11,678 nt of DNA from an uncultured Klebsiella sp. GTDB taxonomy: Bacteria; Pseudomonadota; Gammaproteobacteria; Enterobacterales; Enterobacteriaceae. Below are positions 7,514 through 11,678 of the stretch, piece by piece (position 1 is the stretch's first letter; the number at the start of each line of letters is the position of its first letter). The notes under the pieces were generated by a model. It did not search any database, had not been told where the DNA came from, and worked only from the letters and a program-made list of their open reading frames with translations. The stretch is taken from positions 1 through 11,678 of the forward strand of contig CABUCP010000050.1 of assembly GCA_902490055.1 (NCBI GenBank), read 5' to 3'. Both the position numbers and the translations under genes were made by a program.

Positions 7514-7529
7514 GGTGAAATGTGCCACA
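7514..7529. promoter_or_regulatory. Possible CRP (cAMP receptor protein) site between feaB and feaR
   Basis: GGTGA (7514-7518), 6 nt, then CCACA (7525-7529) matches the CRP core TGTGA-N6-TCACA at 8 of 10 positions with correct spacing. The outer flanks are poor. Its centre (7521.5) is about 36 bp upstream of the likely feaR start, a few bases off a standard class II position, and about 106 bp upstream of the likely feaB start. Catabolite repression of the Klebsiella monoamine genes is known, which makes the site plausible but unproven. Confidence 0.35.
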
Positions 7530-7551
7530 GGTAATAGTTCTTTCATATACT
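7522..7551 (+). promoter_or_regulatory. Candidate sigma70 promoter of feaR
   Basis: TATACT (7546-7551) matches the -10 consensus at 5 of 6 positions, and GTGCCA (7522-7527) matches the -35 at 4 of 6, with an 18-bp spacer. Transcription would start near 7558 and leave a leader of about 65 nt before the ATG at 7624. The -35 overlaps the possible CRP site. Confidence 0.45.
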
Positions 7552-7623
7552 CCGCGCTGCGCTCTTGCCAGTGACGCCATAAATGCAACAATACGGAAAC
7601 ATAATTATTACAAGGTGCGAGCG

Positions 7624-8532
7624 ATGGCGACGGCAGAGAGCAGGCAGGACTATCAACGTTGGCTAGCGAAAATCAATCAGGTATGCGGCCACTTTGCCGC
7701 CCGCCCGCTGGAGGGCGATTTCCACGGCGAAATTGTCGCCAACTACGCGGGCAGCCTTAAGGTCAGTACCGTCACCGCCCGCGGCGTTAATCTTTACCGG
7801 ACCCGCAATGAGATCAAACGCGACAACGACGCCTGGTTCTATACCGTCTTTCAGCTCTCCGGCCAGGCGGCCATCGAACAGGATGAACGCCAGGTGCTGC
7901 TGGAAGCTGGCGATATCACGTTGATTGATGCTTCTCGTCCCTGTTCTATTTTCTGGCGCCACACTTCGCAGCAGGCTTCACTGCTATTACCGCGCCAGCT
8001 ACTGGAAAGCCAGCTACGCGGCAGCGGCATCAGTATCGCCACCCGGCTGAATAAATCCCTGCCGATGGTGCAGCTCAGTCAGCGTCTATTGCAGGAGAGT
8101 ATGAGCAGCCCGGGTCTCTCCGGCAGCGAAAGCGAAGCGGCGCTGGAGGCGATGGCCTGCCTGCTGCGCCCACTGCTTCAGCACCAGGACGCACCGCCGA
8201 CACGTCGCGAAAAGCAGTTTCAAAAGATTATGGCGTTGATTGATGAGTCAATACAGTCGGAACAGCTGCGCCCGGAGTGGCTGGCGGGAGAAACCGGTAT
8301 GTCGGTACGTAGTCTGTATCGTTTGTTCGCTGACCGTGGACTGGTGGTGGCGCAGTACATTAAAAACCGCCGCCTCGATCTGTGCGCCAGAGCGTTACAA
8401 AATGCCCACGACGATGAAAAGCTGGCGGGGATCGGCTATAGCTGGGGTTTCAGCGACCATAGCCACTTTTCCACCGCCTTTAAGCAGCGCTTCGGCGTGT
8501 CGCCTGGCGAATACCGCAAGCGCTGCCGTTAA
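7624..8532 (+). CDS. feaR: FeaR (MoaR), AraC-family activator of tynA and feaB
   Basis: Cytoplasmic transcription factor that turns on amine oxidase and phenylacetaldehyde dehydrogenase genes in response to aromatic amines. From the ATG at 7624 it has 302 residues, close to the 301 of E. coli FeaR, and aligns with it throughout. Residues about 1-190 form the AraC-type ligand-binding domain, including WFYTVFQLSGQ (71-81) and AGDITLIDASRPC (95-107). Residues about 200-302 form the double helix-turn-helix domain: LAGETGMSVRSLYRLF (220-235) is the first HTH, and IGYSWGFSDHSHFSTAFKQRFG (270-291) with SPGEYRK is the second, with the AraC signature. AAGGTG (7612-7617) is 6 nt before this ATG. The frame stays open back to a GTG at 7522, but that would lengthen the protein beyond its relatives. 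Its TAA directly abuts the ydbL stop on the other strand. Confidence 0.95.
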   Translation: MATAESRQDYQRWLAKINQVCGHFAARPLEGDFHGEIVANYAGSLKVSTVTARGVNLYRTRNEIKRDNDAWFYTVFQLSGQAAIEQDERQVLLEAGDITLIDASRPCSIFWRHTSQQASLLLPRQLLESQLRGSGISIATRLNKSLPMVQLSQRLLQESMSSPGLSGSESEAALEAMACLLRPLLQHQDAPPTRREKQFQKIMALIDESIQSEQLRPEWLAGETGMSVRSLYRLFADRGLVVAQYIKNRRLDLCARALQNAHDDEKLAGIGYSWGFSDHSHFSTAFKQRFGVSPGEYRKRCR

Positions 8533-8856
8533 CTATTTCCGCAGCCATTTACCGTTAATACCCTGCACATATTCCCCCGGCTGCGCGCGGGCTACCAGCT
8601 TCTGTCCGGCCATTTTCGCCACTTCATCTACCGGCAGATTATTATCATCCGCCAGTTGCTGATAGCTTTCGCTGCGCGCGGCGTTAATCTGTTTGACTAA
8701 GGCCAGCGTCTGCGGATCCTGCTTCAGCGGCGCCAGATAGCCGTTGAGGGTTTCCCCCACCCGCCCCTGCGCCCGCGCTTCATTTAGCGTCAGCGCCAGC
8801 GCCGGGGTACTAACCAACGTTAGCGCCAGCGCGGCGCTCAGCAGTCGTTTTCTCAT
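8533..8856 (-). CDS. ydbL: YdbL, periplasmic DUF1318 protein, partner of YdbH-YnbE
   Basis: A 107-residue secreted protein. Residues 1-21 form a signal peptide (MRKRL, hydrophobic core, TPALA) with cleavage expected after Ala21, leaving a mature domain of 86 residues. The DUF1318 features are visible: ARAQGRVGET (27-36) and the C-terminal block GQKLVARAQPGEYVQGINGKWLRK. In E. coli, YdbL works with YdbH and the lipoprotein YnbE in maintaining outer-membrane lipid homeostasis, and is thought to modulate YnbE assembly on YdbH. Its GAGG (8865-8862) overlaps the ynbE stop, and the ATG is 7 nt after that stop, so translation is probably linked. It ends directly against the feaR stop with no base between, so any terminator must lie within feaR; I could not find a convincing one. 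Confidence 0.93.
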   Translation of the reverse strand: MRKRLLSAALALTLVSTPALALTLNEARAQGRVGETLNGYLAPLKQDPQTLALVKQINAARSESYQQLADDNNLPVDEVAKMAGQKLVARAQPGEYVQGINGKWLRK

Positions 8857-8863
8857 TTTGGCC

Positions 8864-9049
8864 TCAGAACAGATCGCTACGCGACTTCAGCAGATTTTCC
8901 ACGTCCTTATCTACCTTAATATGAATTTCATGCTCGATTTTGACATTCATATTGATGGTGATCGGCTCCTTGGACGCGGCAATTTCAATGCGCGGCGTAC
9001 AGCCTGCCAGCAGCAGGGTCGCCAGCGCCGCGGCGAACAGTTTTATCAT
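8864..9049 (-). CDS. ynbE: YnbE, outer-membrane lipoprotein partner of YdbH
   Basis: A 61-residue lipoprotein. Residues 1-16 are the signal peptide, and the lipobox LLAGC ends at Cys17, the lipidated residue. Thr18 follows and there is no Asp at +2, consistent with transport to the outer membrane. The mature part is short and alternates hydrophobic and charged residues (ITINMNVKIEHEIHIKV, 31-47), fitting the beta-strand by which YnbE is proposed to bind the C-terminus of YdbH and bridge the envelope. The start overlaps the ydbH stop by four bases (ATGA, 9049-9046), and its AAGGAA (9060-9055) lies within ydbH, so translation is probably coupled. Confidence 0.93.
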   Translation of the reverse strand: MIKLFAAALATLLLAGCTPRIEIAASKEPITINMNVKIEHEIHIKVDKDVENLLKSRSDLF

Positions 9050-11678
9050 TTTGGTTCCTTACATGTATCCGTACAGCGCGGGGCGGGCAGTTTCGCATTC
9101 TGCTCAAGCCATGCCTGCAAATTATCGCCGAAACGCAAACTGCGCCACAGGTCGAAAATATTCTCTTCATGGGTATAGTTTAAATGCACCGTGCTGCTTT
9201 TTCCCTCGACCCGGCTGGTACCGCTAATCGCCGCGCTCATCGTCAGCTTGCCGAGGTTATCAAGGTTAATCCGCGTCCACGATTTAGACACTTCCATATA
9301 GCGCAGCCAGTTAATCGCCGCACCGGCAGAGACGTTATCAGCTACCAGCGCATCGGCGGTATCTTTATCCAGACGCAGGGTCATTGGGCCCGGATTACTG
9401 AACCAGCCGTCTTTAATAATCCATTTATCATCATTCAGCCACAGCGGCAGCGCGCCGTTAAACGCGCCGGACACCGCAAACTGCTTCACGTTGATCGCGC
9501 TGATTAATTCGCTGCTGGAGATGTTCTGCAGACGCAGCAGCGCCGGCTGATGCTGCGGCATCCGCAGCTGCTGCATGGTGAGTTTGCCGCCGAGAATATC
9601 AACGTTAACATTACTGAGCTGCAGCGGGTTCTGCTCGCTCCACGGCCAGGAGCCCTGCAGATCGGCGCTCAAATTCTTTGCCGTAAACTGGTTAACGATT
9701 TCGCCAATCCGCAGCGAAACCGGGCGGCGGGTGCCAAGCTGCCATGCCCCGCCGCTAAAGCGGAACGGCAGGACAAAATCGACGCCGTTAATCTGGTTAT
9801 CCGGCATCCAGGCGCTACCGCCTTTCAACACGCCGTGACCGCCGGCTTCAAAGCCCTGATCCGCCGCGGCGGAAAAGGCGACCTGAGCATACATTTCGCC
9901 TTCGCGCAGGGTCATTTTCCAGTCCGGCGGGATCAGCGGCTGGAAGACGTTCAACGACTGTTTCGGCCACCACGCCTGGCCGCGCAGACGCACGCCGTCC
10001 CAACGACCAGCCAGCCGTATCGGGCCGATTTTATCGGCATGGAGCGAACCGTTGAACAGGAACCAGGTCGGATCGCGCCCGTCGATATTAAATTTCAGCG
10101 TCGAAGGCGGCAGCGAGCTGCCGCCGCTAAAGGTAGTTTTGCCGGCATCGAGCGACAGGGCGCCGCTAAATTTCGGATGCTGTTCATCACGCAGCCAATG
10201 TATCGGTTTATCGAGAGTCAAGCGCGGCGTACTAACCAGCATGGTGCCGTACTGTAGCTTGTCGAATCCGGTCGACAGGCTATTGAGGATAATGGCGCTG
10301 TCGCGCCACTCGCCGGCGCCTTTTACATCCCAGCGCGCATGCATCGGCGTAAAGTGGCCATCGCCCCAGTAGCGCCACGACCAGCGGCCGCGGTCGGGCA
10401 TAAAGTTTTCGGCCTGACCATCCAGGTGCAGGGCGAAATCGCCCATCTCCTGCTCATGGGCGCGCAAGATTGCCTGCAGACGGCCGTCCACCCCCTGCCG
10501 GGTGACCTTAACGCCTGCCAGCGGCCAGCGAATCTCATCAATGTTCAGCGAGTCAATCACCCGCCCGCGCGAGCGCAGCAGCGCGCCCGGATGGAAAGCC
10601 AGTTCCGGCGTCATCAGCGGGCCGCTAAGCTTCGCCGGCAGCACGGCATAAAAAATCATATCGTCGAGCTTGGCTTCGCCGGTCAGGCTCAGCGGCATAT
10701 CGCTGTTGTCCATACTCAGCTTACCGGGACCGATAGTCAGCACGGCGTTGCCCTTTCCGGCCTCACCGTGGGTTAAGACGTTAAGGCGGCCGCTGATTGC
10801 CATCTCCTCGGTGCCTTTCTGCCAGTCGCCGACCGACAACGCCACCCGTCCGCTAAGCGGATAGCCGGCATACACCGCGTTCCAGCGACCATCGCTAATC
10901 GTGATTCGTTCCGGGGTAATTTCCCATGGCAGATCCAGCATCGGCTCAACCTCGCCGCGCGGCGTCACCAGCAATTGGCCGCGATTCTTCTGCCACTCCA
11001 GTTCCGCATCGACCAGGCCCGGCGTTTGCGGGAATTCGAAGGAACTGACCAGATGGCCATCTACCGGCAGACCGTCCGGCACCAGCGGCATCTGGAACTC
11101 GCCAACCAGCTTGACCGGCGCCTGATCTTCAACCAGCCGCGCGGTGAAATTACTGACCGTTAAGGTTTGCCCGCGTAGCTTCGCCTGCAGGGTGACTTCT
11201 TTGCCGGCATAGCCAATATCCTGCTGCTCTGGGGTGAGCGACATCACCAGCTTCCCCTGCCACTTTTCCCACGGCGACAGGCGCAGGTTATCAATGGTCA
11301 GCCAGCTATAAGGCAGCATCGACTGCCATTCGGCGAGGGTACGCGGCGCGCCGGAGATGGGGTCGCTGTCGGGAATTTTATTCAGGCAGGCGCTATTGAT
11401 ATCGAGTTCGCCGACGTGCAGCCGCCAGCGGCTAGGGCGCGACAGTTGTGCATGAGTGACACGAGCAATTTCGCAGTCGCCCACCAGATAACGTAAGTCA
11501 GGGATAATCAGAGAAGAACGCGTCAAACGCGGGCTTTCGCTCAGCGAAATACGCGTACCGACCGGCAGCCATATCCCCGCCAGCGTCGGAACCCAGTGCG
11601 TTAAAGTGGCCAACAAGGCCAGCGGCAGCAAAATAAGTGCTAATAACAGCGCAAGAGCGGCTTTATATTTACCCTTCA
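9046..11678 (-). CDS. ydbH: YdbH, AsmA-like inner-membrane-anchored lipid homeostasis protein (first base of start codon outside window)
   Basis: A large AsmA-like (TamB/YhdP group) protein anchored in the inner membrane and spanning the periplasm. In E. coli, YdbH, TamB and YhdP are redundant in supplying phospholipids to the outer membrane. The frame stays open to the window edge. It reads KGKYKAALALLL..., like the E. coli start MGKYKAVLALLLL, and the preceding bases at the edge are TG, so the start codon lacks only its first base. The full protein would have 877 residues against 879 in E. coli. A TTG start at 11631 would cut away most of the membrane anchor (about 6-25) and is rejected. 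The C-terminal region (LRFGDNLQAWLEQNAKL) is strongly conserved and ends with a Cys pair (869, 873), which E. coli also has at different spacing. It is the first gene of ydbH-ynbE-ydbL; the promoter lies outside the window. Confidence 0.95.
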   Translation of the reverse strand, partial: KGKYKAALALLLALILLPLALLATLTHWVPTLAGIWLPVGTRISLSESPRLTRSSLIIPDLRYLVGDCEIARVTHAQLSRPSRWRLHVGELDINSACLNKIPDSDPISGAPRTLAEWQSMLPYSWLTIDNLRLSPWEKWQGKLVMSLTPEQQDIGYAGKEVTLQAKLRGQTLTVSNFTARLVEDQAPVKLVGEFQMPLVPDGLPVDGHLVSSFEFPQTPGLVDAELEWQKNRGQLLVTPRGEVEPMLDLPWEITPERITISDGRWNAVYAGYPLSGRVALSVGDWQKGTEEMAISGRLNVLTHGEAGKGNAVLTIGPGKLSMDNSDMPLSLTGEAKLDDMIFYAVLPAKLSGPLMTPELAFHPGALLRSRGRVIDSLNIDEIRWPLAGVKVTRQGVDGRLQAILRAHEQEMGDFALHLDGQAENFMPDRGRWSWRYWGDGHFTPMHARWDVKGAGEWRDSAIILNSLSTGFDKLQYGTMLVSTPRLTLDKPIHWLRDEQHPKFSGALSLDAGKTTFSGGSSLPPSTLKFNIDGRDPTWFLFNGSLHADKIGPIRLAGRWDGVRLRGQAWWPKQSLNVFQPLIPPDWKMTLREGEMYAQVAFSAAADQGFEAGGHGVLKGGSAWMPDNQINGVDFVLPFRFSGGAWQLGTRRPVSLRIGEIVNQFTAKNLSADLQGSWPWSEQNPLQLSNVNVDILGGKLTMQQLRMPQHQPALLRLQNISSSELISAINVKQFAVSGAFNGALPLWLNDDKWIIKDGWFSNPGPMTLRLDKDTADALVADNVSAGAAINWLRYMEVSKSWTRINLDNLGKLTMSAAISGTSRVEGKSSTVHLNYTHEENIFDLWRSLRFGDNLQAWLEQNAKLPAPRCTDTCKEPK

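Noticed and set aside
7522..7623. Upstream GTG start that would add 34 residues to FeaR
   Set aside because: The extension covers the likely promoter, has no relative in FeaR, and the ATG at 7624 has a good ribosome binding site and matches the family length.
9550..10257. 235-codon plus-strand frame inside ydbH
   Set aside because: It is antisense to conserved ydbH coding sequence, with low-complexity basic composition and no motif.

Overview
The window is chromosomal DNA of an enterobacterium. The best guess is the Klebsiella/Raoultella group: the amine oxidase matches what I recall of Klebsiella MaoA (755 residues, ending in GEKKK) more closely than E. coli TynA, coding is GC-rich, and the gaps hold REP elements. 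Species cannot be decided from this stretch alone. The layout is the known aromatic amine / phenylacetate locus, and I see no phage, integron, CRISPR or defence island.

Region by region: 1-117 is the AT-rich leader of paaZ and probably the edge of the divergent paaZ/paaA control region. paaZ (maoC; 118-2163, +) encodes the ring-opening enzyme of phenylacetyl-CoA catabolism. The gap 2164-2442 holds two REP-like palindromes, an intrinsic terminator and a FeaR-type promoter for tynA. tynA (maoA; 2443-4710, +) encodes the periplasmic copper/TPQ amine oxidase. It converges, 2 bp apart, with a zinc-independent MDR-family oxidoreductase gene (4713-5663, -) of unknown substrate. The gap 5664-5888 holds that gene's own promoter and three REP-like palindromes. 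feaB (5889-7388, -) encodes phenylacetaldehyde dehydrogenase and is divergent from feaR (7624-8532, +), its AraC-family activator. feaR abuts, stop to stop, the leftward operon ydbH-ynbE-ydbL (11678-8533), an outer-membrane lipid homeostasis module. The window ends one base short of the ydbH start codon.

Together: TynA oxidises phenylethylamine or tyramine in the periplasm to the aldehyde, FeaB oxidises the aldehyde to phenylacetate (or 4-hydroxyphenylacetate), and phenylacetate enters the paa pathway, where PaaZ opens the oxepin-CoA ring. FeaR switches on tynA and feaB. The clearest new reading is that the tynA and feaB promoters share one geometry: two TGNCA half-sites 21 bp apart, an AAA element, then 21 nt to a TAGxxT -10 box. 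A second is a strong tynA terminator that lies inside the coding 3' end of the convergent MDR gene. The MDR gene sits between tynA and feaB, which I recall as adjacent in E. coli K-12, and is the least characterised gene here. Overall this is mostly well-known biology, and no wholly new system was found.
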